From an uncultured Bizionia sp. (GTDB lineage: Bacteria > Bacteroidota > Bacteroidia > Flavobacteriales > Flavobacteriaceae), in assembly GCA_947496215.1 (NCBI GenBank), contig CANMCF010000009.1:110452-174451 (forward strand): DNA of 64,000 bases, written 5' to 3'. The notes below the pieces were generated by a model, which was given only the letters and a program-made list of their open reading frames with translations, did not search any database and was not told the DNA's origin. This document shows, piece after piece, positions 45,584 through 54,829 of this stretch. Made by a program: the position numbers and the translations under genes. Position 1 is the first letter of the stretch. Each line of letters begins with the position of its first letter.

Positions 45584-46764
45584 AAAAGTTAGTACTGGCC
45601 TATAGTGGCGGATTAGACACCTCCTATTGTGCCGTTAGTTTATCGAAAGCAGGGTTCGATGTTCACGCAGTGAGCATCAACACTGGCGGATTCACCCTTG
45701 AGGAAATCAAAACAATTGAGAACAATGCCTATAAGATGGGAGTTTCCACTTATAAAAACATCGATGCCATCAACACCTATTACCACAAAATCATCAAATA
45801 CTTGATCTTTGGCAATGTATTGAAAAACAACACCTACCCGCTATCCGTAAGTGCAGAACGTGTCATTCAAGCCATTGAGATCGCCAAATACGCCAAAAGC
45901 ATAGGTGCAAAATACATCGCACATGGTAGCACCGGAGCAGGAAACGACCAAGTAAGGTTCGATATGATCTTTCAAACATTGGCTCCAGAAATTGAAATCG
46001 TCACCCCTATCAGAGATCAACGCATACCCAGACAAGAGGAAATAGACTATTTAAAGGACAATGGAATTGCCCTCTCGTGGGAAAAAGCAAAATATTCCAT
46101 AAACAAAGGGCTTTGGGGAACCAGCATTGGTGGAGAAGAAACCTTGACATCGGAAAAGCCATTGCCTGAATTTGCATACCCCTCCCAAGTTGAAAAAACT
46201 AGCACCGAAAAAATAAAGTTGACATTTCTAAAAGGTGAGTTAATAGCTATAAATGACAAAGAGGAAACTTCTGAAAAGGCAATACAAACACTTAACGACA
46301 TCGCTTCAAGATTTGGAATTGGAAGAGACATCCACGTTGGTGACACCATAGTTGGAATCAAAGGACGAGTTGGTTTTGAGGCAGCAGCAGCTTTGATCAT
46401 TATAAAGGCGCATCATCTATTGGAAAAACACACACTCACAAAATGGCAATTGCAGCATAAAGAGCACATCTCTGGTTTTTATGGAATGCACTTGCACGAA
46501 GGTCTGTATTCAGATCCAGTAATGAGAAACATAGAAGCCTTTTTGGAAAGCAGTCAAACTCAAGTTTCCGGAGATGTATTCGTAAGCTTGAAACCATACC
46601 ATTTCACCCTGGACGGCATTGCTTCCAGACACGACCTCATGAATGCCAAGTATGGAAGCTATGGAGAAATGAATACAGGTTGGACTGCGGAAGAAGTAAA
46701 AGGTTTCATCAAGGTTCTTGGAAATCAAAACAAGATATATCAACAAATAAATCCTCAATCATGA
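45580..46764 (+). CDS. argG: Argininosuccinate synthase
   Basis: The enzyme joins citrulline and aspartate using ATP. The protein has 394 residues. The N-terminal ATP pyrophosphatase P-loop is LAYSGGLDTSY; further conserved parts are AHGSTGAGNDQVRF and KYSINKGLWG. Start overlaps the GNAT stop, stop overlaps the argC start. Order of genes does not follow the pathway, but all steps from glutamate to arginine are in this operon. Confidence 0.95.
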   Translation: MKKLVLAYSGGLDTSYCAVSLSKAGFDVHAVSINTGGFTLEEIKTIENNAYKMGVSTYKNIDAINTYYHKIIKYLIFGNVLKNNTYPLSVSAERVIQAIEIAKYAKSIGAKYIAHGSTGAGNDQVRFDMIFQTLAPEIEIVTPIRDQRIPRQEEIDYLKDNGIALSWEKAKYSINKGLWGTSIGGEETLTSEKPLPEFAYPSQVEKTSTEKIKLTFLKGELIAINDKEETSEKAIQTLNDIASRFGIGRDIHVGDTIVGIKGRVGFEAAAALIIIKAHHLLEKHTLTKWQLQHKEHISGFYGMHLHEGLYSDPVMRNIEAFLESSQTQVSGDVFVSLKPYHFTLDGIASRHDLMNAKYGSYGEMNTGWTAEEVKGFIKVLGNQNKIYQQINPQS

Positions 46765-47738
46765 TACAAGTTGGAATTATCGGCGGCGCTGGATACACAG
46801 CAGGAGAATTAATTAGGTTATTGGCAAATCATCCCAAAGCAAACATCAACTTCGCATATAGCACATCTAATGCAGGAAATAAGGTCAGTCACGTTCATCA
46901 AGATCTCGTTGGATCCGTAGATTTGCTTTTCACAAATGCAATCAACCCGAACGTCGATGCATTGTTTTTATGTCTGGGCCACGGGAACTCTCAAAAATTC
47001 CTAGAAGATCATTCCTTTTCCGATCATACTAGAATCATAGATCTAAGCAATGATTTCAGGTTAAAAGAAGATCAAATTTTTCAAGGTAGGCAATTCACAT
47101 ACGGTCTACCGGAACTACAAAGGGAAGTCATTCAAAAAGCAAAGCACATTGCCAATCCAGGATGTTTTGCCACAGCAATCCAATTGGCATTGTTGCCATT
47201 GGCCAATGCCAAGTTACTACATACCAATGTACACGTCAATGCCGCCACTGGAGCAACCGGTGCAGGAACCTCGCTATCCGCGACCACACATTTCACTTGG
47301 AGGGCAAACAATTTTTCACATTACAAACCATTTGTACATCAGCATCTAGGTGAGATCACTCAATCCTTGAATGGGTTACAGGAACATTTTGATTCGGAAA
47401 TTGTGTTCATCCCAAATAGAGGCGATTTTTCCAGAGGAATCTTTGCAACGGCTTATACCAATTTCGAAGGCAACATAGAAGATGTCAAACGTATTTACAA
47501 AGCGTTTTACAAAGATGCCAAATTCACTTTTGTCTCTGATGAAAACATACATTTGAAACAAGTTGTAAACACTAACAATTGCTTGATTCATCTACACAAA
47601 CATAATGGCAAGCTATTGATAACAAGCATCATTGACAACCTATTGAAAGGTGCCTCGGGACAGGCAATTCAGAATATGAATCTGTTGTTTGGATTTGAAG
47701 AATCCGAAGGACTCAATCTCAAAGCAAACTATTTTTAA
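46761..47738 (+). CDS. argC: N-acetyl-gamma-glutamyl-phosphate reductase
   Basis: The protein has 325 residues from ATG 46761 (overlap ATGA with argG). The NADP-binding start is VGIIGGAGYTAGELIRLL and the catalytic Cys is in NPGCFATAIQLAL. A longer in-frame start at 46680 lies inside argG and adds non-homologous residues. It reduces the acyl-glutamyl phosphate made by ArgB to the semialdehyde used by ArgD. Confidence 0.96.
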   Translation: MIQVGIIGGAGYTAGELIRLLANHPKANINFAYSTSNAGNKVSHVHQDLVGSVDLLFTNAINPNVDALFLCLGHGNSQKFLEDHSFSDHTRIIDLSNDFRLKEDQIFQGRQFTYGLPELQREVIQKAKHIANPGCFATAIQLALLPLANAKLLHTNVHVNAATGATGAGTSLSATTHFTWRANNFSHYKPFVHQHLGEITQSLNGLQEHFDSEIVFIPNRGDFSRGIFATAYTNFEGNIEDVKRIYKAFYKDAKFTFVSDENIHLKQVVNTNNCLIHLHKHNGKLLITSIIDNLLKGASGQAIQNMNLLFGFEESEGLNLKANYF

Positions 47739-47749
47739 TCGAAGAAATC

Positions 47750-48880
47750 ATGAACCTATTCAATGTATACCCACTATTTGACATTACTCTCGTAGAGGCA
47801 AAAGACGTTTTTGTCCATGACAAGAATGGTATCGAATATTTAGACCTCTATGGAGGTCACGCCGTTATTTCAATTGGTCATTCTCACCCGGAATATGTAA
47901 AGCACATCAATGAACAAGTTGGCAAATTGGGCTTTTACAGCAATTCCATTCAAAACCCATTGCAACAGCAATTGGCAAAGAAACTTGTTCGATTTTCCAA
48001 TTGCTGGGACTACAATTTGTTTTTATGCAACTCTGGAGCAGAGGCCAATGAAAACGCATTGAAACTTGCTTCTTTCCACACCAATAAAAAAAAGGTCATT
48101 TCCTTTACAAACGCCTTTCACGGCAGAACCTCTGCAGCAGTTGCTGCAACAGACAACACAAAAATAATTGCACCGATAAATGCACAACAAGAGGTAGAAT
48201 TCATTGAACTCGGAGATATGGATTCCGTAGAAAAAGCCTTGTCAAAAAATGATGTTTGTGCTGTCATCATAGAGTGCATTCAAGGAGTTGGAGGCCTAGA
48301 CGAAAGCACTACGGAGTTCTACAAGGCATTGGAAGCTTTATGTAAAAAGCACGATGCTCTTCTAATAATGGACGAAGTGCAATCCGGTTTTGGACGAACT
48401 GGCGATTTCTTTGCCTTTCAAAGACATGGGGTTACTCCAGACATCATTTCAATGGCCAAAGGCATGGGAAATGGTTTTCCAGTAGGCGGTATTTTAATCC
48501 ACCCGAGAATTGAAGCTTCATTTGGTCTACTAGGTACAACTTTTGGAGGAAATCATTTGGCTTGCGTAGCATCTTTGGTCGTATTGAACGTTTTGAAAAA
48601 TGAAGACTTGATGCAAAATGCAAAAGAGATTTCCTCCTATTTTTCAGAAAAGGCGAAAACAATTTCTCAAGTAAAAAGAGTCAAAGGTAGAGGGTTGATG
48701 CTAGGGTTGGAATTCAATTTTCCAATTGCCGAATTGAGAAAGAACCTCATTTTCAAGCATCACATTTTTACCGGAAACGCAAAAAACCCCAACCTCATTA
48801 GAATATTACCCCCATTGACCATTCAAAAAAAACATATAGATCTGTTTTTTGATGCTTTGACAAAAGAACTATTAAAATGA
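47750..48880 (+). CDS. argD: Acetylornithine (or succinylornithine) aminotransferase
   Basis: The protein has 376 residues, class III aminotransferase. PLP Lys is in SMAKGMGNGFPVGG, with IMDEVQSGFGRTG upstream and NSGAEANENALKLA for PLP phosphate binding. It starts 11 bp after argC and overlaps argF' by 4 bases. Confidence 0.95.
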   Translation: MNLFNVYPLFDITLVEAKDVFVHDKNGIEYLDLYGGHAVISIGHSHPEYVKHINEQVGKLGFYSNSIQNPLQQQLAKKLVRFSNCWDYNLFLCNSGAEANENALKLASFHTNKKKVISFTNAFHGRTSAAVAATDNTKIIAPINAQQEVEFIELGDMDSVEKALSKNDVCAVIIECIQGVGGLDESTTEFYKALEALCKKHDALLIMDEVQSGFGRTGDFFAFQRHGVTPDIISMAKGMGNGFPVGGILIHPRIEASFGLLGTTFGGNHLACVASLVVLNVLKNEDLMQNAKEISSYFSEKAKTISQVKRVKGRGLMLGLEFNFPIAELRKNLIFKHHIFTGNAKNPNLIRILPPLTIQKKHIDLFFDALTKELLK

Positions 48881-49812
48881 AACACTATTTAAACATCAAC
48901 AATCTTGAAGATGCAAATTCAACGATACAAGAAGCCATAAAATTGAAAAAGAATCCATTTCAAAATTCTGAATCAGGAAAGAACAAGACATTGGTCATGC
49001 TTTTTTTCAATTCTAGCCTAAGAACACGATTAAGTACGGAAAAGGCTGCAAAGAATCTAGGAATGCAAGTTATTACCTTGAATGTGAATGATGCTTGGAA
49101 CCTCGAGTTCGAAGACGGTACCATTATGAATGCTGACGCATCTGAACATATAAAGGAAATGGCCAAAGTGGTTTCTCAATATGCAGACGTCATAGCAGTA
49201 AGAGCATTTCCTTCATTAAAAAACAAAACGACCGATGAATCTGAATTCATCTTAAGCAGTTTTTCAAAATATGCAACCGTCCCCATTGTAAACATGGAAA
49301 GTTCCACTGCCCATCCACTACAAGCATTGACTGACGCCATTACCATTGAGGAACTAAAAACCAAAACCAGACCAAAAGTAGTCTTGTCTTGGGCTCCACA
49401 CCCAAAAGCGTTGCCACATGCAGTGGCAAATTCGTTTGTAAACATAATGCATGAATTAGATGTCGATTTTTCAATAACACACCCCAAAGGTTATGAATTG
49501 AATCCAAATATCACCAAAAACACACCTATCAATCACAATCAAGAAGAAGCAATGAAGGATGCGGATTTCGTTTATATAAAAAACTGGTGCAGTTACTCCG
49601 ATTATGGAAAAATCATTTCCCAAGACACAGATTGGATGATGACCAAGGAAAAACTTGGAAAAGCAAAATTCATGCATTGTCTACCTGCAAGAAGAAATGT
49701 AGTCGTGGAAGACGCTGTCTTGGACAATGAGCATTCTGTGGTTATCAAACAAGCAAACAACAGAACCTTTGCTGCACAAATCATATTGAAGACAATACTG
49801 GAAAACCTATGA
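48877..49812 (+). CDS. argF': N-acyl-ornithine carbamoyltransferase (ArgF', probably succinyl type)
   Basis: The protein has 311 residues. Carbamoyl-phosphate motif: SSLRTRLST. Other segments: DAWNLEFEDG, HPLQALTDAI, SWAPHPKALPHAV and FMHCLPARRN. These agree with the N-acyl-ornithine transcarbamylases of Bacteroidota (N-succinyl type characterised in Bacteroides fragilis) rather than with classic ornithine transcarbamylase. So the acyl group is kept until after citrulline is formed and is removed by ArgE. The choice between acetyl and succinyl cannot be fixed by eye. Confidence 0.88.
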   Translation: MKHYLNINNLEDANSTIQEAIKLKKNPFQNSESGKNKTLVMLFFNSSLRTRLSTEKAAKNLGMQVITLNVNDAWNLEFEDGTIMNADASEHIKEMAKVVSQYADVIAVRAFPSLKNKTTDESEFILSSFSKYATVPIVNMESSTAHPLQALTDAITIEELKTKTRPKVVLSWAPHPKALPHAVANSFVNIMHELDVDFSITHPKGYELNPNITKNTPINHNQEEAMKDADFVYIKNWCSYSDYGKIISQDTDWMMTKEKLGKAKFMHCLPARRNVVVEDAVLDNEHSVVIKQANNRTFAAQIILKTILENL

Positions 49813-49843
49813 TTCTCGCGATCAAAACTAAATCAACAAAAAA

Positions 49844-50620
49844 ATGAAAACATTGAAAATCATAAAAATCGGGGGAAGCATCATTGACGATTCAAAGGCA
49901 TTGAATCAATTCCTAGCTCAATTTTCGAAGATCAAAGAGTTAAAGATACTGGTTCATGGTGGAGGAAAATCAGCAACCAGATTGGCAAAACAAGTGCAAG
50001 TGGAAGTCAAGATGATAGGGGGCAGAAGAGTGACCAATGCAGAGACATTGGATATCATAACAATGGTCTACGCAGGAAAGATCAACAAGAACATCGTTGC
50101 CAAACTACAACAACACGCATGCAACGCCATTGGATTTACTGGTGCAGATGGCAACACCATCGTTTCAGACATAAGGCCAATCAAGGACATCGACTATGGT
50201 TTCGCTGGTGACATAAAACGTATAAACACCCAAATTCCAAACCTACTCTTAAAGGAGAAGATCACTCCTGTCTTTTGTGCAATCACTCACGATGAAAATG
50301 GGCAACTATTAAATACGAATGCGGACACAGTTGCCTCTGAATTGGCCATTGCCTTTGCTCCCAGATACAAAACAGAACTGTATTACTGCTTTGAAAAAAA
50401 CGGTGTCTTAAAAGATGTTAACGATAACGATTCCGTCATTGAAAACATCAACAAGGAAAACTATCAGGACTTATTGAAACAGCGTATGATTACTGACGGT
50501 ATGTTACCAAAGCTGAACAACTGCTTTCATGCGATCGATAAAAATGTGCAGAAAGTCTGCATAGGAAAATCAGAAATGCTTTTTGAATCAACCACAAACC
50601 ACACGACAATTCAAGTATGA
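49844..50620 (+). CDS. argB: N-acetylglutamate kinase
   Basis: The protein has 258 residues, amino acid kinase family. Motifs: IKIGGSIIDD, LVHGGGKSATRLA, MIGGRRVTNAETLD and TGADGNTIV, later NTNADTVASELA. It is short and lacks the N-terminal helix seen in arginine-inhibited enzymes, so feedback inhibition by arginine is less likely. It overlaps argE by 4 bases. Confidence 0.95.
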   Translation: MKTLKIIKIGGSIIDDSKALNQFLAQFSKIKELKILVHGGGKSATRLAKQVQVEVKMIGGRRVTNAETLDIITMVYAGKINKNIVAKLQQHACNAIGFTGADGNTIVSDIRPIKDIDYGFAGDIKRINTQIPNLLLKEKITPVFCAITHDENGQLLNTNADTVASELAIAFAPRYKTELYYCFEKNGVLKDVNDNDSVIENINKENYQDLLKQRMITDGMLPKLNNCFHAIDKNVQKVCIGKSEMLFESTTNHTTIQV

Positions 50621-51690
50621 TGAAGACACTGATACAATATACACAGGAAGCCATCGAACTGTTAAAGAAACTAATCGAAACACAATCATTCTCTTCGGAA
50701 GAAGGCAGGACAGCATTATTGATTGAAAATTGGTTTAAGCACAATGGCATTTCCTACAAAAGAAACAACAACAACGTATGGGCAACAAACAAACATTACG
50801 ATGCGACCAAACCAACATTATTGTTAAACTCCCATCACGATACCGTAAAACCCAACAATGGCTATACAAAAGATCCCTTCAAGGCGATTGTCGAGGATGA
50901 GAAACTCTATGGCTTGGGAAGCAATGATGCTGGTGGCTGCTTGGTGTCCTTGTTGGCAACCTTCACTCATTTTCATAGTCAGGAAAGTTTAAAATACAAT
51001 CTCGTTGTCGTTGCGTCTGCCGAAGAAGAGAGTAGCGGACAAAATGGACTGAATAGTATGCTATCCATTATTCCAAAGATAGACGTTGCCATAGTCGGTG
51101 AGCCGACATTGATGAATTTGGCCGTTGCCGAAAAAGGCTTGGTCGTTTTCGATGCCTTGGTAAAGGGAACAGCAAGCCATGCAGCACATCCAAACAATGA
51201 CAATGCCATTTACAAAACCATCGATACATTGCAATGGTTCCAAAAACAACATTTTGGCAAATCTTCAGAAACTCTGGGAAGGGTAAAAATGACTGTGACC
51301 CAGATCAATGCGGGAAAACAACACAATGCCGTTCCTGCGGAGGTCGAATTGGTTGTGGATGTTCGTGTAAACGACAAGTATTCCAATCAAGAAATCGCTA
51401 ATTTCCTAACAAAAAATGCTCCTTGTGACGAGATTGTTCCTCGAGATTTGCAATTGAGCTCCTCATCGATTCCATTGGATCACGAATTGGTACAAGCCGG
51501 AATCGCAATCGGAAGAACGACCTATGGTTCACCTACACTATCGGATCAAGCCTGTTTGAGCTGCCCATCGTTGAAATTGGGCCCTGGCGATAGTAAGCGT
51601 TCACATTCGGCAGATGAATTCATCCATCTGAACGAAATTGAAGAAGGGATACAGACATATGTCAAATTGTTAAATCGAGTAATCGTTTAG
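50617..51690 (+). CDS. argE: M20 family deacylase, acetyl- (succinyl-) citrulline/ornithine deacylase ArgE
   Basis: The protein has 357 residues. Metal and catalytic motifs: NSHHDTVKPN, GLGSNDAGGCLVSLL, ASAEEESSGQNG and GPGDSKRSHSADEFI. In the operon it removes the acyl group from N-acyl-citrulline before ArgG acts. A second ATG follows immediately (50620); either start is possible. Confidence 0.92.
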   Translation: MMKTLIQYTQEAIELLKKLIETQSFSSEEGRTALLIENWFKHNGISYKRNNNNVWATNKHYDATKPTLLLNSHHDTVKPNNGYTKDPFKAIVEDEKLYGLGSNDAGGCLVSLLATFTHFHSQESLKYNLVVVASAEEESSGQNGLNSMLSIIPKIDVAIVGEPTLMNLAVAEKGLVVFDALVKGTASHAAHPNNDNAIYKTIDTLQWFQKQHFGKSSETLGRVKMTVTQINAGKQHNAVPAEVELVVDVRVNDKYSNQEIANFLTKNAPCDEIVPRDLQLSSSSIPLDHELVQAGIAIGRTTYGSPTLSDQACLSCPSLKLGPGDSKRSHSADEFIHLNEIEEGIQTYVKLLNRVIV

Positions 51691-51726
51691 CTTCTCTTCA
51701 ATTTAAAAGAAAACAAAAAATAAGAT

Positions 51727-53010
51727 ATGAAACTTTGGGACAAAGGATTTACAATAGATAAAAGAATAGAGCATTTCACCGTTGGAAATGACAGAAAAAT
51801 TGACATGTACATTGCAAAATACGATATACAAGCTTCATTGGCACATGCGAAAATGTTGCACAAGATCAATAGTATCACAAATGAAGAATTGCAACAATTG
51901 GAAGAAGGGTTATCGACATTGCAACAACAAATAGAAGATGAGACCTTTCAAATAGAAGAACAATTTGAAGATGTGCATTCCAAAATCGAGTTTGAACTCA
52001 CCAAGAGGTATGGCGATGTGGGGAAAAAGATTCATACGGGGCGCTCCAGAAATGACCAAGTTTTGGTTGCTTTGAGTTTGTATTACAAACAAAACTTGAT
52101 AGAAGTCAAAGAAAAGACAAGCACACTATTTGAAACATTGTTGGAGCTCTCCGATATGCACAAGGAGAAATTGATTCCTGGTTACACACACCTGCAAGTT
52201 GCCATGCCATCCTCCTTTGGACTTTGGTTTTCCGCCTATGCGGAGTTATTGATCGATGATCTATATTTAATAGATGCGACATTGAAAGTAGTAGATCAAA
52301 ATCCATTGGGTTCTGCTGCTGGATATGGAAGTTCATTCCCAATAGATAGAGAGTTTACCTCACAAGAGTTAAACTTTGCCACATTGAAATACAATGTCGT
52401 TGCCGCACAAATGAGTCGAGGAAAAAATGAAAGAACAATTGCGAGTGCTTTGGGGGGATTGAGCAATACATTGGCTAGGTTTTCAATGGACATTTGCTTG
52501 TATATGAGTCAGAATTTCGATTTTATTTCCTTTCCAGATGAATTGACAACGGGAAGTAGCATCATGCCTCATAAAAAGAATCCAGACGTATTTGAGTTGA
52601 TTAGAGGCAAATGCAACAAAATTCAAGCTCTGCACTCGGAAATGACATTGATCACCAACAACTTGCCTAGTGGATATCATAGGGATTTTCAATTATTGAA
52701 AGAAAATATGTTTTCTGTTTTTGAAGAAATCAAAAACATTCTGGACATCTTTGATTATTCCATCCAACAAATTATCGTAAACGAAGTGGATCTAGCCGAT
52801 GAAAAATACCAATTTCTATTTACAGTGGACAATATGAATAGTTTGGTGGAAAACGGAATGACCTATAGGGATGCTTATAGAGATATTGGTGTCAAAGTCA
52901 AATCAGGAAATTACAAGCCCAATACATCCAAAAAACATACGCACATTGGAAGCATTCACAATTTGGCTTTAGATAAGATTAGAGAGAAGTTTGCTTTGGG
53001 TAGTGTTTAG
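51727..53010 (+). CDS. argH: Argininosuccinate lyase
   Basis: The protein has 427 residues, fumarase/aspartase superfamily. Signature GSSIMPHKKNPDVFE, plus HTGRSRNDQVL near residue 100 and GYTHLQVAMPSSFG. It splits argininosuccinate into arginine and fumarate. Last gene of the operon, 36 bp after argE and followed by a terminator. Confidence 0.96.
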   Translation: MKLWDKGFTIDKRIEHFTVGNDRKIDMYIAKYDIQASLAHAKMLHKINSITNEELQQLEEGLSTLQQQIEDETFQIEEQFEDVHSKIEFELTKRYGDVGKKIHTGRSRNDQVLVALSLYYKQNLIEVKEKTSTLFETLLELSDMHKEKLIPGYTHLQVAMPSSFGLWFSAYAELLIDDLYLIDATLKVVDQNPLGSAAGYGSSFPIDREFTSQELNFATLKYNVVAAQMSRGKNERTIASALGGLSNTLARFSMDICLYMSQNFDFISFPDELTTGSSIMPHKKNPDVFELIRGKCNKIQALHSEMTLITNNLPSGYHRDFQLLKENMFSVFEEIKNILDIFDYSIQQIIVNEVDLADEKYQFLFTVDNMNSLVENGMTYRDAYRDIGVKVKSGNYKPNTSKKHTHIGSIHNLALDKIREKFALGSV

Positions 53011-53027
53011 TTGAGAAAAAAATAAAA

Positions 53028-53055
53028 AAAGGCTTCACATTTCCATGAAGCCTTT
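53028..53055 (+). terminator. Terminator of the arginine operon
   Basis: AAAGGCTTCA (53028-53037) and TGAAGCCTTT (53046-53055) form a perfect 10-bp stem followed by CTTTT, 17 bp after the argH stop. The loop contains CATTTCCA, almost the same as the loop of the tRNA-Tyr terminator. Confidence 0.88.
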
Positions 53056-53360
53056 CTTTTCTAGTAGCCCCAATCATTCAAAGTTCGATTTTTTTAGCAG
53101 AAGATTTAAAATTGATTGGCGAATTTATGGATGAATACTCATAAGCTTATTTTTATTTCAATTTACCTTTCATTTGTAAATAACTTAAAACTAAAGGGAT
53201 GAACAACAACTGTTTTGAGCGCCTATGTAGATAAAAGAAGAAGCAACAAGACAACTATTAAACAATAGCGTGTTACAATGCTATTAACAGACAAAGCATA
53301 TCATCTTTTTGAATTATTTAAACAAAATGCTGTTATTATCAGAACTTAGCCAATTAAATA
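53056..53360. other. Non-coding spacer after the arginine operon
   Basis: This A+T-rich stretch lies between two convergent terminators. No ORF, RNA gene or repeat is apparent. Confidence 0.5.
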
Positions 53361-53389
53361 TAAAGGCAGTCTTAATTTGACTGCCTTTA
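53361..53389 (-). terminator. Terminator of the crystallin-like lipoprotein gene
   Basis: TAAAGGCAGTC (53361-53371) pairs with GACTGCCTTTA (53379-53389), an 11-bp stem with a 7-base loop, 20 bp beyond the stop codon of the minus-strand gene. Confidence 0.82.
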
Positions 53390-53409
53390 TCTATTAGAAA
53401 TAGATGATT

Positions 53410-54174
53410 TTAATAAACATCTCCTTCAAATGAAGAAATTTGATTATCCCACGATGTAGAAAAAATCCACCATCCAGAAAGTGTAAGGTTTCTTAAATCC
53501 CTAATATGCATAGCCCCCATATTACTAGGTTGTGTAAACGTATGAGATATACCTGTGTAACAACTATGCTCATGGATTACAACTTCAAGAGTAACATTGT
53601 TTAATATTGTTTGAGCAGTTAAAGAACTAATACGATCGTTAGCACCATACAAATATTGAATAGCATATTCATCTTTATTAGATCCATGATATAATAATTG
53701 CCCTGAAAGTTGAGTGCCATCATAAAAAAGATAATCTGCATGACCATAAGACTCACGGTCAACACAATCATTATTTTTCATCGTATTAGCCTTTTTATTA
53801 GGTTGCATGTACCTTAATAAGCCTTCTCTAGAGTCGAATATTTTTACATTAAAAACATCTAAACTTTGATCATTCTTATATTCGTATAAAAAAGCTAAGT
53901 TTTCTGATCCATTTGCAATAATATTTCTGGCAGCTTTTTTATCACCTTCTATATTAACCATCTCATTAGTTTTTGTGTTGTATTGATAAGTGATTTTAAA
54001 TTTTTCACCATAATAATCATATTGATGTGTGACTGTTTTCAAGTCGTCTTGCTCAGAATTATTTTGTTTAAAATTAGTCCTTGTATTTATTTCTTCATCA
54101 ATACTTTCTTTTTGACAAGAGACTAAAGTTACAATTGATAGTAATACAACTAAAGCTAATTTGTAATGTTTCAT
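53410..54174 (-). CDS. Lipoprotein with betagamma-crystallin-like C-terminus
   Basis: The protein has 254 residues. Lipobox LVSC with C20 predicts a membrane-anchored lipoprotein. The N-terminal part (40-170) is unassigned. The C-terminal 75 residues read NDRISSL (179-185), VVIHEHSCYTGISHTF, then WDNQISSFEG (242-251). Two N/D-N/D-x-x-S/T-S motifs and the EHxxYxG strand are the signature of a single betagamma-crystallin domain, a fold that binds Ca2+. The function may be structural or inhibitory, at the cell surface or in the periplasm. Gene is monocistronic and lies near the tRNA remnant. Confidence 0.75.
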   Translation of the reverse strand: MKHYKLALVVLLSIVTLVSCQKESIDEEINTRTNFKQNNSEQDDLKTVTHQYDYYGEKFKITYQYNTKTNEMVNIEGDKKAARNIIANGSENLAFLYEYKNDQSLDVFNVKIFDSREGLLRYMQPNKKANTMKNNDCVDRESYGHADYLFYDGTQLSGQLLYHGSNKDEYAIQYLYGANDRISSLTAQTILNNVTLEVVIHEHSCYTGISHTFTQPSNMGAMHIRDLRNLTLSGWWIFSTSWDNQISSFEGDVY

Positions 54175-54829
54175 TTTGATTTAATTTAATTTAATTAATA
54201 ATATTAATTCTGAATTCAAGAATATGAAACAAACCTAGATTAGTTTGTGTAATAATTCGTGCATCTATTTCTGAAACACCAATTATAATTGTTAAAAGGC
54301 TATTTTTATTTTTTAAAAAGGCTCCAATTGAATACCCGTTTTATGTCATAAAAATCATTTTAGCGTCATTCCGATTTTATTTGGCTTATGAGTTGAGCAT
54401 ATTAATCTTATTCTTTAGTCTAAAAATTGTCTTTTAATTAAATTTAGTCAATCCTAAAAAGAAAATACTAGACAATTTTGTTTATGAGAGCGGGAACTGG
54501 ACTCGAACCAATGACCTTCGGGTTATGAGTGGCAAAATCACATTTAGACCTATCCAACTGTCAACACTTAAAAAACAGATCAAGATCTTTACCTAAAAGA
54601 CAATGCTATAACCGTCTAAACAAAGCTCTGTTTTTACAACGACTCTCCCTTGTCCACATGCTTCAAAAAGACATTTGATATCATACTCCCTTGAAAACAA
54701 TTAAACACAAAGGCATTATTATTGTTTTCATCATAGAACATACTTTTTCCCCTGCCATAAAACCGTGTTATTAAAATTAGAGTTTAAATTCCTTCTTTCT
54801 AAATAGACTATGGAAAACCGGTATCTATA
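54175..54829. other. A+T-rich intergenic region with a tRNA remnant
   Basis: 655 bases with no credible protein gene. Contains the tRNA-Met-like pseudogene (54487-54565). A second stretch on the minus strand around 54600-54625 (TTTAGACGGTTATAGCATTG) also resembles a degraded tRNA D-arm. The region may be an old integration site. Confidence 0.5.
54487..54565 (-). pseudogene. tRNA-Met-like remnant (intact 3' half, degenerate 5' half)
   Basis: On the minus strand, CTCATAACCCGAAGG (CAT anticodon and 3' side), then a T-arm ATTGGTTCGAGTCCAGT and TCCCGCT for the acceptor 3' strand are good tRNA sequence. 5' of the anticodon the match fails: the anticodon stem no longer pairs and no AGCGGGA acceptor partner exists. 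Only a CAGTTGGATAG D-loop-like piece remains. This is either a decayed tRNA or an attachment-site copy of a tRNA-Met 3' end left by an integrative element. Confidence 0.7.
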
